Assembly: GCF_029784165.1 (NCBI RefSeq)
Contig: NC_073695.1
Location: forward strand, 93,813,902-93,877,901
Direction: 5' to 3'
DNA from: Wyeomyia smithii
Lineage: Eukaryota; Arthropoda; Insecta; Diptera; Culicidae
DNA length: 64,000 bases
Shown: positions 24,241 through 36,246 of the stretch, one piece after another
How positions within the stretch are numbered: the stretch's first letter is position 1
Layout: every line of letters starts with the position of its first letter
The notes under the pieces: model-generated
What the model was told of the DNA's origin: nothing
Database searches by the model: none
The model's input: the letters and a program-made list of their open reading frames with translations, nothing else
Made by a program: the position numbers and the translations under genes

Positions 24241-25900
24241 TGTAAGTAGTGTTTGAAATTAATAAAACTTAGCGATCAGTTTTCTTGTTATCACAATACT
24301 CGCGCACTCTGTGTGCGATTCTCGTAGCGTTACTGATAAGTATTTAAAAACTCGCGACCCAGACAGACGCTACATAGTGCGACTCCCGCGGGGTATGCAG
24401 ATGGGTGCTGATTGTTGAAGGACTCCAGTGTGGCTGGTCGCTGTCGTATGCTGGTATACGTAATCCTTGATTTCATTCAGCTGTGCTTCGCTCTGGCTGG
24501 CACTAGTCGCGCGTTTGCGTCGCCACAAGTGAAATAATGATATCATTCGCTAACTGGAGTAGTTTGCCAGCGGCGACGTTCCGGAAATTCACTATTCATA
24601 GTTGAGCAATCGCCATACCCGTAGGAACAAGGCGAATGCACCTAGTTTCACAGTGAACAGAGGAAGAAACGTTATCGCTCCGGTTAGCGGAAGGTGGACC
24701 TCTTGAGGGTAGCTACGAATGGTTTACTATTTCTATTATGATAAAAGCTTTTCCGCTCTTCCAGACGGTTTTGTCCTATTATATCGTTTACTATCCCTTT
24801 CAAAGTGTAGGCCTTTTCGTTTGAAAAGAAAGGTATACCGCCAGGCAACTTAAAAATGTATCGTATATTAACTTTATTCTATGTTTTTGGATCTCTTTTT
24901 GTGTTATTATTTTGGGATAGCAAATTGATAGTTTTGAATTATGAATAATCAAAAACAAGTTACAAGTATTGCTATATTAACAAGTATTCGAAGCTCCTGG
25001 CGACGTCGTCGTTCAAAATTGTACATAAGTAAGACAATCACGTGATCTCGACCCTGACAAAATTGACGGGCACAATTCAAACTGACACACTAAGAATCTT
25101 CGACAAACGTGAGTCAAACGAGTTTGTTAGACTCAAATTTTGGCTAGCGGTCAGAGCGCAAGCATTGGCCTCCATAACTCTCCAAATGGAAACGATTACC
25201 GTAATTTATCACACGTTTTTAATGCACGCTGTTTTAAAATTACTTTAGCCACAGGCATCAATGAGACCCTATCAAGTATATGTGTTCTTAATGAGGCTTT
25301 TATCAGCTCGATCAACATCAACGGATCATTCTTGCATTTTTCGCTACCTTGTACGTTGGGTTACCGCTCCGTCATTAGAATGCTTACCTGAAAAAAATAC
25401 AAACAAAAACATCTTAAGTATCCTGCCGGATTATTGTATTATAAATGATGAAAAGTATTTTACATTGAATCACAGTGGTTTGCCGATTCCAAATCATTGC
25501 GGCAAGCATTCCACACTGTACAATGTTGCAACAACAGTTGTACCGATGACGTAATCGTACAAAATCTATCTTTTCCTGCAAGTAGGGGATCATGGAGTCA
25601 ACTCATCCAAGCTATGAAGAGTTGGTTGTAAGGGTGTTGGATCAAAAGAGGCAGTTTTTTATATAATTTTTCCCGCCAAGAAACCTATTGTTATTTATTT
25701 TTTTCTGAAAAAATTTTCAATATTGAAAAAAATGTGAACCACACGGTAGTAACGAACAAGTCAGCGGTAAAGCATAATACAAGAAAAACTATGTTGAACG
25801 TCTTGATAGAAACATATTGAACTACAAACAAGGTTTTGGATTCTGATCGTTTGATACCATTGAATATACGAGAGATTCCATGGTGGTCCGTGGGCTATGG
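24241..25900. other. No recognised gene
   Basis: Unique-looking sequence. 24290-24660 is GC-richer with promoter-like composition. The frames at 25042-25554 overlap in three registers, and none resembles a known protein. Confidence 0.4.
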
Positions 25901-25929
25901 AACTCTAACAAACAAAATGTTTTAGAAGA

Positions 25930-28900
25930 CTTAGGCTGATGACATAGTAAGCGCGAAAAGTGTCGCTAAGCGATACGCCTTATGTACAGTCCTAAATAGA
26001 ACTGTACATTTAGCCACGGTAAGGTGAATCGCTTCAAAGCCCTAAGGAAAATCAAGCTGAAGGTTCTATATTCGCTGAGCATCCTCCAGCAGCCCGATGT
26101 TAGCTTTAGGTGCTTCGATAGGGGACATAAGTCGTAGGCCCAACAGATCTAGCTTATATCGACGCTGCGGTGGTCATAAAGCGAGTGACTGCGGGACGCC
26201 TAGCACGTCACAGGAGGCCCAGCTAGCAAGCCGGCTACTAAACCGCAGGCGTGAGGGTGACGCAATTAACCACTGCTACGCGGCACAGCAAGTGCTATAC
26301 CAACCAGCCACTGAGTCGTTGTCGGACATTGCCATCGCATCGAACCCCTACCGCATCCCTACCGGAAACGGTAACTGGGTAGCGGATAAGTTCGGGGTGA
26401 CGGTCATATGACGACAGGCAGGTTCCCGGTTCAGGAGATTGTGTCGACCTCGAATGAGAGATACGTAGTTGCCAAGGTGGACAGTGACGGTCTACAGAAA
26501 GGTTCGCTAAGATGGTCGATCGTGTGTAACCGCGGAACTAACGGGTCTAAAGCCGTTGGTGGTGGCGAGTGACTTCAACACTTGGGATGTTGAGTGGGGA
26601 AGTCGCTACACTAACCAGAGGGGCCAGATCTTGTTGAAAGCTTTGGCGAAGCTCAACATAGATCAGGCCAATATCGGTGCTGAAAATATCTACGTGATAT
26701 TCGGCAGCCCGGAACAGATCATGAGCTGGAGGGTAGAGAACGGCCACACTAATAGCGACCACCACCCGAGCAGGACAAAATATCATTATAATATCACAAC
26801 CAGATATCGGAAATACACCTCATTTTGATCTTAATATGGTTTACATAGTTGGTAAAATAACAAAAAATAATACCAAAATATTGTTCCTCCAAGACCATAT
26901 GAATAACAAAGCTTGATACTTCAATAACAAACCAATAATTTGCATTGAAAATCGCGAAAATGACCGATTAATATTTTCAACTTATTGAACACTGAATGCA
27001 GAACTGAATATATTATAAATAATCAATGACGTACAATTTTCACTTAAAAATTTACTTTTTATCAGATATTTAAAATCAACTCAAATATCTTATTGAAGGC
27101 ATATCGAGATATGATATCAAAATTTTATGATATTTTCATATGCATGTTTGAGACGTGAATATCTTTCGAATAACACGATAAGTCCTCATAGCTTAATATA
27201 CTATTGATGAGTTATGATTTTGTTATGCTCTCCTGCCCGGGCAGTCGGTCAGCTGTAGCATGGACACGAGGTGACAAGCGACGGGTAGGACCAATACCCC
27301 AACCACTCGCGGCTGGAAGACATCGCATTTTGGTTCCGATGTATTTGTGGAAGTAATAAGTTGGGACCTCGAAGGTGGGAGGGCCCTTTTGAGTGTGGAC
27401 CAACTTATTGCTACTCTATCGCGGGCATGCGTATCCGCCATGCCTAGGTCTTATCAGCCTAGAAATGGAAGGCCTCCGGCATAGCAATGGACCGACGCGA
27501 TAGCCGACCTCCGCAGTGCGTGGCTTCGTGCGAGGCGGAGAATCCAACGCGCGCGCACCGATGCGCGAAGATCGAAGCACCAGGCTGCATTCAAATCCGC
27601 TAAGGTAACGTTTAACAGCGCAATTAGGGCCAGTAAACGAGCCTGTTTCGATAGACTTTGCGACAGTGCCAATACGAATCCATGGGGTGACGCTTATAGG
27701 GTCGTTACGGCCAAGACCAGAAGCTCGTCAGCCCCGCCAGAGCACCAGTAATGTTGGAGCAGGGACTTTTCTCGCACCACGGAGTTGAGGGACTTTTCTC
27801 GCACCACGAGCCAAACCCCTGGCTTCCGGCTACTAGCCCCAAAAACAGCGAGTGACGCGCATAGATCGCGCAAATGTTACGCTAAACGTGAAAAACGCGT
27901 CCAATAGCGCCAGCTGGGATTCTATCCCTTACGCGCCAAGAAGTCTGAGAGTGCCGGTACAACTGTACAAGATTCTGGAAAGTTACTTTCAGAATCGAGA
28001 GCTGATCTACAAAACACACGAGAGTCAAAATGCGCCCGATTGTCACAGGGGTACCGCAAGGTTCCATCCTGGGTTCGCTATTGTGAAATTTCATGTAAGA
28101 CGGTGTGCTGAAGCTTAAGGAGCGGTGACTGTGGGCTTTGCAAACGACATAATTCTAGAAGTCTACGGTGAGTCAGTCAGAGAGGTCGAGTTGAAAGCCG
28201 CGCTATTCATACGCGTAGTTGAGGATTGGATGCACTGCTGGAAACTGGAGTTAGTGCACCATAAGACAGAGCTCGTCGTAGTGAGTAATCGTAAATCGGA
28301 AGGAAGGCGTCGATTAGTGCCGGTGGATGCACTATCGCCTCAAAGCGATCCTTGAAGCTCTTGGGGGTAATGGTCGATGACAAGCTCACGTGTAGAAGTC
28401 ACGTCGACCATGCCTGCAAGAAAGCTTCCACGACTATAGCGGCATTATTGCGCATGATGTCAAATAGCTCGGCGGTATTTAGTGACAGGCTGAAGCAGCT
28501 AACAAGTGTGGTAACGTCCATACTCAGGTATGGCGGACCCGTGTGATCGAAAGCGTTGGGTACGTTGAGTTACCGCGGAAAACTGGGAAGCACCTACAGA
28601 CTCAAGTGCTTGAGAGTCACGTGCGTCATACAAGGCAATATGCGTCCTGACTGGCATGATGCCTATCAGCATCATTCTTAAAGAGGATGTAGAGTGCTTC
28701 GACACATGACACAAGAGGTATACGGACCACCCAAAGGTCAACTTCGTTGGCCAGGTGGCAGCGGGAATGGCCCGATTCTACCACAGGTAGATGGACGCAC
28801 CGACTCCTCCCGGAGATAGCCAGATGAATCGAGAGGCGACATGGGAAAGTTAACTTCCACCTGACACAGATACTGTCCTTTAGGCTCCTTTAGGCAGTAC

Positions 28901-29245
28901 CTGCACAAGTTTGGCCACACGGAGTTACCTATGTATTCACAATGCGCGGGCGCGGAGGAAACCGCTGAGCATGTGCTTTTCGTATGTTCTCGTTTCGCAC
29001 AGGTAAGGAGCGAAACAGCTAGACAGTGAGCGGGCCGGATACTATTCCGGAAAAGCACCTGGGAGCACTTATCACGGCTGCTTCACAGATCGTTCTCACG
29101 CTGCAAAACACCAATCGTTGGAACACCCTTCGAAATGTCAGTGAAGGCTAACTCTGAAGAAGGAAGTGCACTAAGCACACTCGCCCTTCTCCCTGAAGCA
29201 ATGCGAGAGACTCTGGTTCAAGAAAATGGAGAAACATAGGTGAAT
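25930..29245 (+). pseudogene. Degenerate R1/LOA-like LINE
   Basis: Domains follow LINE order. At 26097-26220, zinc-knuckle ORF1 sequence (CFDRGHKS then RRCGGHKASDC). At 26300-26400, the start of the endonuclease (SDIAIASNPYRIP, GNWVADKFGV). At 26556-26790, endonuclease motifs (VVASDFNTWDVEWGSRYTNQ, NGHTNSDHHPS). At 27850-28550, reverse transcriptase (NVKNASNSASWDSI, YFQNRELIYKT, VGFANDIILEVYGES, LLGVMVDDKL). At 28870-29030, a terminal cysteine/histidine domain (FGHTELPMYSQC, AEETAEHVLFVC). The catalytic FADD is FAND, and frameshifts and stops are frequent, so it is dead. An AT-rich ~430-bp insertion (26790-27215) separates endonuclease from RT. A 20-bp phrase, GGGACTTTTCTCGCACCACG, is duplicated at 27760-27810. 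The clade call rests on remembered family resemblance. Confidence 0.8.
26790..27215. repeat. AT-rich insertion within the LINE
   Basis: Base composition drops sharply between the endonuclease (ending near HHPSRTKY) and the sequence resuming at CTCCTGCCCGGGCAGTCGG. The block has no frame and repeated short ATATCAT/ATAACAAA phrases. Clear inverted ends or a target duplication could not be defined, so its nature (probable nested MITE) is open. Confidence 0.45.
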
Positions 29246-29269
29246 CACTTCGTGGATTCCAAACAACAC

Positions 29270-30440
29270 AGCTAGTTTAGAGGATATAACGTACTGAAGA
29301 ACAGTAAAGAGTACGCAGAGTATCGGGATCAATGAATTCTGGTCCAATTCTGAAAAAAATTTCGAGCTGTCGATTTGCTTTGTTGATAATCGTCATATAA
29401 TATTGTCTAAACGACAAATGAGCATCCAACACCACACCAAGGCTGGTAAAGCTGATAACAGAGCATTTTGAAATGCTGATTGACATAGAGTCACATCATT
29501 GAGCAAACAAATCTACATAGCTTTGATGTCCAGTCGTCGATAGATTCTACCAGTAAATAGATTTTAATATCAGCGTAACATAATCTGGATTCACGAAGCA
29601 GCGACCGAGTGACATCATTGATAAACCGTGAAAAAAGTAACGAGTCGAAAATGCCACCTTGTGGTACTCCAGAGCGGATATGAAATTAACAAGATTGAGA
29701 TGATCCCAACTTAAAGTTAAAATTGCTAGAGCGTAGATAAGAGCTTAGTCACGAAAGCAAACAAGATGACACACCTAGTTTATTAAACTTAGCGAGCAAT
29801 ATTTAAGGTCTACCCGATCTAACGCCGCATCGAGATCAGTGCATAAGGCATTAATTTGATTGCCCTGCTGCATAGTGCGCAAATACAACAAAGTAATTTT
29901 CAATAAGTTGGTTGTAACTGATCGGCCTGGATATGTAATTTTTTACACGTGACATAAGATTTTTTTAAATTTTTACACGTAACATGCGCACAATAAAGTG
30001 ATTCCACAGTGATGCTCATAAGCAGAATATGGAGCATCACTGTGGAATCATTTTCTTAAATATGGGGAACATGTGCGATGACTTCCAACTTTTAGGGAAC
30101 TTAGGCTTCGTAAAGAGAGATTAAGCAAAACAGTGATTAGAAATTTCAATGCTTCACAACACGCCTTCAAAAGAGCAACAGGAATATCGTCAGGTCCAGG
30201 ACAATACGATTGATTTAGCTTACTTCATCGGCAGCCATAATGAATGATCCGGCTATTAATACATCACTGAAAACAGACGATAACGCGTCTGCTACAATAT
30301 CCGGTGAGACAGATTCAGTGCTGAACACACTAAAAATTTTGAGCGTGTAAACCACATTTACTGTTATTGTTTAATGCAACTTCGTCCTTCAAGAACATAG
30401 TAGAATCCGTGATATGATTGGCTACAATCCTAGGCTAGTT
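29270..30440 (-). pseudogene. Degenerate Jockey-like LINE reverse transcriptase
   Basis: Reading the minus strand from about 30430 down: a fragment resembling DDIPVALLKACCEALKF, then SGVPQGG followed by a degraded LLFSRFINDVTRSLL at about 29680-29590, then CYADIKIYL where YADD is expected, and finally LGVVLDAHLSFRQYYMTIIN with TLYCSSVRYIL (29486-29277). These match the palm and thumb of Jockey-clade RTs. Catalytic Asp loss and frameshifts show it is dead. It converges tail to tail with the R1-like LINE, the junction lying near 29250-29275. Confidence 0.75.
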
Positions 30441-32000
30441 GCGTGACTGACAGAGATGGTGTCAATGGCCATAGACCAGTGGGTCCTGATCGGTAGTTCG
30501 GAGGCGTTAGAAAATTTGATAGGTTATCAAATTTGTCTTTATATACCTTTGTCAGAGGGAATTTTCGACCTCTGTGCAAATTGAGACCAAGACATGAAAC
30601 AAAAAAGACGTGCAGGATGATAAGAGATCGAAAGGCACAGTATCGAATTAGAAAATTTGTATTTGAAATTCTGTTAGGGGCGCGAAGCTCTTTGTACTTA
30701 CCAAAAGGGATCGCAAAATCCAAAAAAGGTTTGGAACCACTGCTATAGACAGACATAATTTTGTAATCTTACTGACAAAAACAGTCTTCGAACCTTGAGG
30801 TCAATTAGGACTTAAGGATAGATGGTCATAATCAACCAATGCTATTTGACTTGTAAATGCTCAATAGAGAAAATTATTCTTATAAATTTGAAAACGAAGG
30901 CATAATTTACTCTACGCTCCCCTAATCGAAGAAGGTTGCCTGCACGGTTCCCACCGAGCGACCCAACTACCTTCGCCGCCTTATGTGTGCATTATGTACT
31001 GCGGCGATGATGGGCCAAGATGCGATCTGTGCCTTTACCTCCGGCCCGAGAAGTCATGAAACCGCTACGCTCTTCTGACTTAATGTACTGTTTCTTTTTC
31101 TCCACCGCCCCTACGCTGTGGAGTATCTTAAACCGCGGGATCCTCGTTGCTATCTGCGCTATTACAATAGTGCCATTATGGCCAGTACAAAGTAGCGCAT
31201 AATTAAAACCTTATGTCATCTTTTCCACCGCGAGGCACTTGAGAGGCTCTAGCGGGTCTCTTGAAAGAATTTATTCCGTGATAGTTCACACTTACTTTTG
31301 CGCAGAGCGCTTCGACAAACGGCGGAAAAGATGATCTTGTAGTAACCTACTAGTTAATACGCACTGTTATTTCAAATGAGGAATTTGATCGAGAGGATAG
31401 TATGTGGTCATGGTCGCAGCCGCTGTATCATATTTCAGATTACTGTGATTTTTTTTAAACTATTGGATATCAATTACTACTCACAAGTTTTAATAAGTGT
31501 TTACATTTGCCTGTGAGAATCAAAACAGACGGGAGTATCAGATGAATAGTCACTACTATTTGGTATGTGCAGTGGATTAAAGTGAATGTATCACCGTTTT
31601 CTCAGCTCTGGCCGAAAGCCTGAAACTGTCAGTCGGTCAACAACATTTCGTTTCTATTAAGCTATTGCCGAAAGCCACGGTTTAGTAGGTCAATTTGTCA
31701 CGGTCAGTTGCGAGTGCTTTTTGTTGCAGCACATATTGCTTGGTGTGAAAATCACTGGGAAACACCATTGCATCGGTAGTGTGAAACGAGTCAAAAGTTT
31801 TTGTTGAGAACAGTTTTGCACGATTGATAAAAAGGAAAATTGGATTACTTTAGCCATTGCTCAATTTTAGCCTGAGGTTTCTACATATGACAAATAATTT
31901 TCATCAATTATTACTGAATGTAAAATATGGAAGTATTAACGACATTTACATAAACAAAGCGGATACCATTTTGCACACCTGATTTCAACCCAAATGTCAA
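30441..32000. other. No confirmed gene
   Basis: Opposed frames at 30430-30756 overlap and neither is recognisable. A GC-richer block at 30930-31240 carries a 60-codon plus-strand frame with a hydrophobic core but no family match. A 110-130 bp segment at about 31600-31730 is duplicated around 33170-33225/35134-35180. Confidence 0.4.
31600..31730 (+). repeat. Segment duplicated at 33170 / 35134
   Basis: CTGAAACTGTCAGTCGGTCA, AACAACATTTCG, TTAAGCTATTGCCG, TAGTAGGTCA and GGTCAGTTGCGAGTGCTTTT occur here contiguously. The same series occurs at 33170-33225 and continues at 35134-35180 after the 1.9-kb inserted element. The second copy therefore existed before that insertion. Function unknown; it could be part of a larger old repeat. 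Confidence 0.6.
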
Positions 32001-32001
32001 G

Positions 32002-32109
32002 CTAGCATGGCCGCACCTTGAGTTTTTTCACGACCTCTCGTAACTGTTGATCTCCGACAGTACATGAGTAGTAGTTTTCTGCTGCATACACTTTGTAGCC
32101 CGCCATCAT
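32002..32109 (-). CDS. Unrecognised 35-codon ORF (second of a pair)
   Basis: Begins ATGATGGCGGGC, reads MMAGYKVYAAENYYSCTVGD then LREVVKKLKVRPC, and stops at TAG. Two tandem Met codons precede a sequence whose codons (GCG, GGC, TAC, GTG, GTC) look coding against AT-rich flanks. Its start lies 62 nt beyond the stop of the 85-codon ORF at 32172-32429, same strand, with no AG acceptor between them, so if transcribed the two would share an mRNA. No homologue is recalled. It might also be a coding remnant of an unrecognised transposon. Confidence 0.28.
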   Translation of the reverse strand: MMAGYKVYAAENYYSCTVGDQQLREVVKKLKVRPC

Positions 32110-32171
32110 CGATCGTGAATGAAACCCGTGATCGAATTATGTAAAAAAGTATATATTATTAAACAGCCTAG

Positions 32172-32429
32172 TCAAGTCAGTCGTCGTTCGTAGCCTCCCT
32201 TCTGGTCTGAAAGGTGGCTTTCGCCTCGGCAGAGGCCGTACCGACAGACGAACTTCTCTCGCAGCATGTGTGCCTGTCTGGGTGTAATTGGCACCGAAGG
32301 CAAATGCGGGTACTCGAAGGTAAGAAAGGCGTAGATCGATAGCCACACAAACGACAGCACGTTTAATCCAATTTGTATTTGTCGCATCATATTGCACGAT
32401 TCGCGGTTACAAGGCTCAGCTGAAGACAT
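32172..32429 (-). CDS. Candidate small membrane protein, 85 aa
   Basis: Starts MSSAEPCNRESCNMMRQIQI, followed by one strongly hydrophobic segment, GLNVLSFVWLSIYAFLTF (about residues 21-38), fitting a single transmembrane helix or signal anchor. The rest is polar and basic with Cys residues (KFVCRYGLCRGE) and ends ERRLT. Third codon positions are mostly G/C while flanks are AT-rich, a coding signature in mosquitoes. An in-frame TGA ten codons upstream makes this ATG the first available start. A TCAGT initiator-like motif lies about 100 nt upstream. The overlapping frame at 32137-32397 reads less well. I do not recognise the protein; it could also be one exon of a larger gene (a GGTACGG donor-like site lies inside). 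Confidence 0.42.
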   Translation of the reverse strand: MSSAEPCNRESCNMMRQIQIGLNVLSFVWLSIYAFLTFEYPHLPSVPITPRQAHMLREKFVCRYGLCRGESHLSDQKGGYERRLT

Positions 32430-33234
32430 CAGATTTCGCCGTCGTCGTCTCCGTCGTTGTCATCGTCGTCGCGGCGACGACGGTGCACTCACTGATGGAG
32501 TTGCTGGATCAGCCCGCAAAAGGGTGCAATTACCCATTAGGTGTACGTAACATTTGATCGCATATCACGGCGTCGAAGTAATGAGTTATGCAGGTAGCAA
32601 TATTTCGAAATAACTTTTTTTTTCGCTGAATAGAATTGTACGGGCACTCTCAGAGTATCTATTATGCCGATTTGTTGTACATACAGCGACCTGTGCAGTT
32701 TTTGTGATAATATCCTCGAAGGGGACTGTTGATATTGAACGACAAAAAGTGGTTATAAAAAAACATTGTACCGTGAGCGCACAATGAATTGTCAGTTTTT
32801 CTTTAATGTATCGACTGCGCAAATATGCGCTTCCAGTCTGTCTTTTTTGATAGATGTTTAGTGTTTTCATGGCGAACAACATTCATGACAAACAATAATG
32901 CAGACGTGATTTCAATTACGGTCAGTTGCAATTCCGTTGTATACGAAATGCTTGAAGGTCTATAGTTTTGTATGCCTTGTGTTGAACTAATTTTTTTTTA
33001 CTCTTTCTTTTTATATGATGTCGTCCACTTTTCTTCTTCCTGTTTTGCATAATTTATTATGCTTTCAATATTTTTTAGTACCTCTTCAAAATGAAAATCA
33101 TTCAAATGATATATTTTATCATTTATGATATTTTTGCCCTATATTTTGATTTTGAAATTTGGCCAAAAAAACTGAAACTGTCAATCGGTCAACAACATTT
33201 CTTTCCTGTTAAGCTATTGCCGGAGTTTTTGTAG

Positions 33235-35133
33235 GCTCATTTCAAGATGGCTTGACAAAGTATTTTTTTCAATTCTTTTAGCACCAATATTTAGTGGTTA
33301 ATTTGTGGTTTCGAAATCCAATTTGTGGTAATTTGTGGTTGAGTAATTTCTGAGAAACTTTCAGAAAACTGAGTCAAGCCATCTCTGAAAATGATTTCGC
33401 TTCAAATGAATCGGACAACGATGATATATACATCAATCGAAAGCTCTTAATTTGTGGTTCACGAAAATGTAGTTTTTGTAGGCATACTTCATAATAAAAT
33501 AATTAAAAAACTATTATTTAAATTTTTGAACATTGTTTACCTCTTGTTGTCAACACCGACCGTACGCGGTTCTGGTAGACCATCAAGAGCTAAGAGATCT
33601 ATAGCATATCGAAAACCGGTAAATCTTTGTTTGAATTCTATCATCTACCTGCGTCATCTGCACGTAACGTTTTCCAATTCGTCATTTTCGTGTAGTGCGT
33701 ATTGTTCGAGTAACGTAAAACATATGATTTTTTCTCAGAAAGCTTTCGTGTAGCGATGAGTATGGTGAAACTAGAGATACTCAGAGGGAGAGATATGCGG
33801 TGAGCCAAACGAACCGTCAAAATTGGAGCCAAACGAACAAGAAAGGTAACACCACATTGAGAGGTATTGCAATCAGGTACAAAAAAGAACGTGTTTATTT
33901 CTATACGATTTTTTGTTCTATTGCCAATGAATGAATTAAGAATGCTGTGAGTGATTTTTACCCGGAGTTCAACAAACCTTGTGTATAGGTAACAAAATAA
34001 GTGAAGGTGTATAAAATTAAACATAAACATAAAATATATCACCTTAACAGTTTTTGCGAAGCACTTCACTATTCTTAAGGACTTTCACCGTCACCACCGA
34101 TTATATAAGTCGAATGTTAGTCAACATTGCGCTTTGAGAAGAGATCTGGCACCTCTGACATATGAAACCCAGTTGCCGAATTGGCGATTTTTTTCACCGC
34201 GAATCAAAACAGCAGGGATACTATATGTGCAGATTTGCTGCGAAATGCAAATGTTGATCAATTAGCAGATATTTGTAGTTGACAAGCCTCCGTGTGTTTT
34301 ATGTAAATTTCCTCAAAATAAGTTAATACACCTAGGGGTGTGATCTGGTCTTTCTCATACAAAATCTATTATATGTTAAAATCTATTGGCACATACGTTT
34401 TAACTCTTGGAATAAATTACAGCCTGATAAAAATATAGAACAATTTTTTGTTTCGATAAATATAATAATGTTTTGGTAACCAACTACGCAACTGTATTCG
34501 ACTGTTGGGTATTTTAGAAACCGGAATGATGCCTGAAGGTCGGGAATGGGCCTTAGAACTGTAAGAAACGGTTGAAACGCATGGTAAATGCCCAAAGGTG
34601 TGAGTCCTGACTAGAATTAAAATTTGATATTTTCTCGTCTCAGGAATATGCTACTACAACTACCCCCTGAATAATAAAACAAAAAAGTTTTCAACGGCAG
34701 CGACAACTGTATGTCATATATATGAACGACTGTCGATATGTTCTAGATAACCCACTAGCACTAACATCGGCAGGTGCCAGTACTATGCTCATCCAACGCC
34801 GCGTACGGTCGGTGTTGACAACAAGAGGTAAACAATGTTCAAAAATTTAAATTATAGTTTTTCAATTATTTTAATATGAAGTATGCCTATAAGAACTACA
34901 TTTTCGTGAACCACAAATTAAGAGCTTTCTTTTGATGTATATATCATCGTTGTCCGATTCATTTGAAGCGAAATCATTTTCAGAGATGGCTTGACTCAGT
35001 TTTCTGAAAATTTCTCAGGAATTACTCAACCACAAATTACCACAAATTGGATTTCGAAACCACAAATTAACCACAAAATATTGGTGCTAAAAGAATTAAA
35101 AAAAATACTTTGTCAAGCCATCTTGAAATGAGC
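33235..35133. mobile_element. Foldback-like element with ~337-bp inverted arms
   Basis: The ends are GCTCATTTCAAGATGGCTTG and its inverse. The inverted match continues for about 337 bp (33235-33571 against 34797-35133) through phrases such as TTGTCAACACCGACCGTACG. Flanking 9-mers TTTTTGTAG (33226-33234) and TTTTAGTAG (35134-35142) are a 9-bp duplication with one mismatch. Removing the element restores sequence matching 31600-31730. The middle 1.2 kb contains a 142-codon minus-strand frame (33641-34069) with no transposase motif and, near 34210, a fragment CAGGGATACTATATGTGCAG also related to 62393-62410. Nine-base duplications suggest a Mutator-like mobiliser, a different family from copies A and B. 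Confidence 0.85.
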
Positions 35134-35179
35134 TTTTAGTAGGTCATTTTGTCAAGGTCAGTTGCGAGTGCTTTTTATC

Positions 35180-36238
35180 AATTCAATAGTGATTAGTTGA
35201 TCACAATTGATTTTTTTTTCGATTGATACGTAGATCAAACGTTATGTATAAAATGTGTTCCATATATAAGTAAATTGATCAACTCATTCAATTGAGGATC
35301 GGAGCACTAACTCCACTTAGATCTGTCTCAGTCTCGCTCTCGCACAAATAATAACATATATTTCCATATAGCTCGTAGAAAACGAACTCTAGAAAAACTT
35401 TTTTCTCCATGATTTTTTTTTTCATAAAGCAAATGCAACTGATATGGCGACAAATGTTTCAGTAAACCAAGAATCAAACACCGACCTGATTGTTGTCCAT
35501 ATTTATACTGAACACAACGTGCGCATACTGCGCATTCTCTCCTGGTTCACGTAACCTCAGTAAGTACCAGGTAGCACAAGCAAGTACCGCACGATCCATT
35601 TGTATTCATTGCAATATTTCTGCCTGGCACGAAGCGTTTGCTTTGGCTAGTACAGAATGCGATCGGCATGTGACACGTCACAAATGTGCATGTAGAATTT
35701 TAAAACAGTGTGCGCCAAATAGTATCTACACTCTCACTGCGGCAATGTCTCCTTGAAAACACTGAAACTGCGCACCTCGAAACGATCTGCGGTTGGATTC
35801 GCTTCTGGCGGTTGAATTAGAATAGCGTCGTTCGAAAAAATAGCAATTGAAAAGGTGGAACCTGAGCGAAACAGGTTTGTTCCGCGCCACTTGCGCACAA
35901 ACACGTACGCCAGTACCCATTTGGGGGTCCCAGTTGTGTCTACACAGGAATGTGTGACCTACGACGACTACAACGACGCCGACCATGACGAATAAGCTGC
36001 CAAGTCGTGACCAGAACCGAGGTGTGCAGTTGGAAAGGAAAGATTGACAAAATTTGTTCGGCATTATTCATAGTAGGTACAGTAGGTTTCCGTTTACTCC
36101 TATGTGTTCCGTAGACATATGCTTAGTTATGTGGAGACTGTTCTGTCAATGATTTTGTAACGATGGAATTCCTCCGCTAGGTCTTTTGTCTTCTTTTTTC
36201 TGTTTGTTTACACGCAAAGTATATGTTTTTCATAATAT
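35180..36238. other. No confirmed gene
   Basis: 35480-36060 is GC-richer and open on both strands (88 codons plus, 112 codons minus). The minus frame has a valine run that comes from a GAC/GTC trinucleotide tract, and neither frame has a recognisable domain. Possibly an unrecognised exon or regulatory DNA. Confidence 0.35.
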
Positions 36239-36246
36239 ATTTCAAA

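Noticed and set aside
33641..34069. 142-codon ORF in the 33235-35133 element as a transposase
   Set aside because: No catalytic pattern; the start reads as AT-rich hydrophobic sequence and the end runs into non-coding flank.
35726..36064. 112-codon minus-strand ORF with valine run
   Set aside because: The run comes from a GAC/GTC trinucleotide tract, and both strands are open here.
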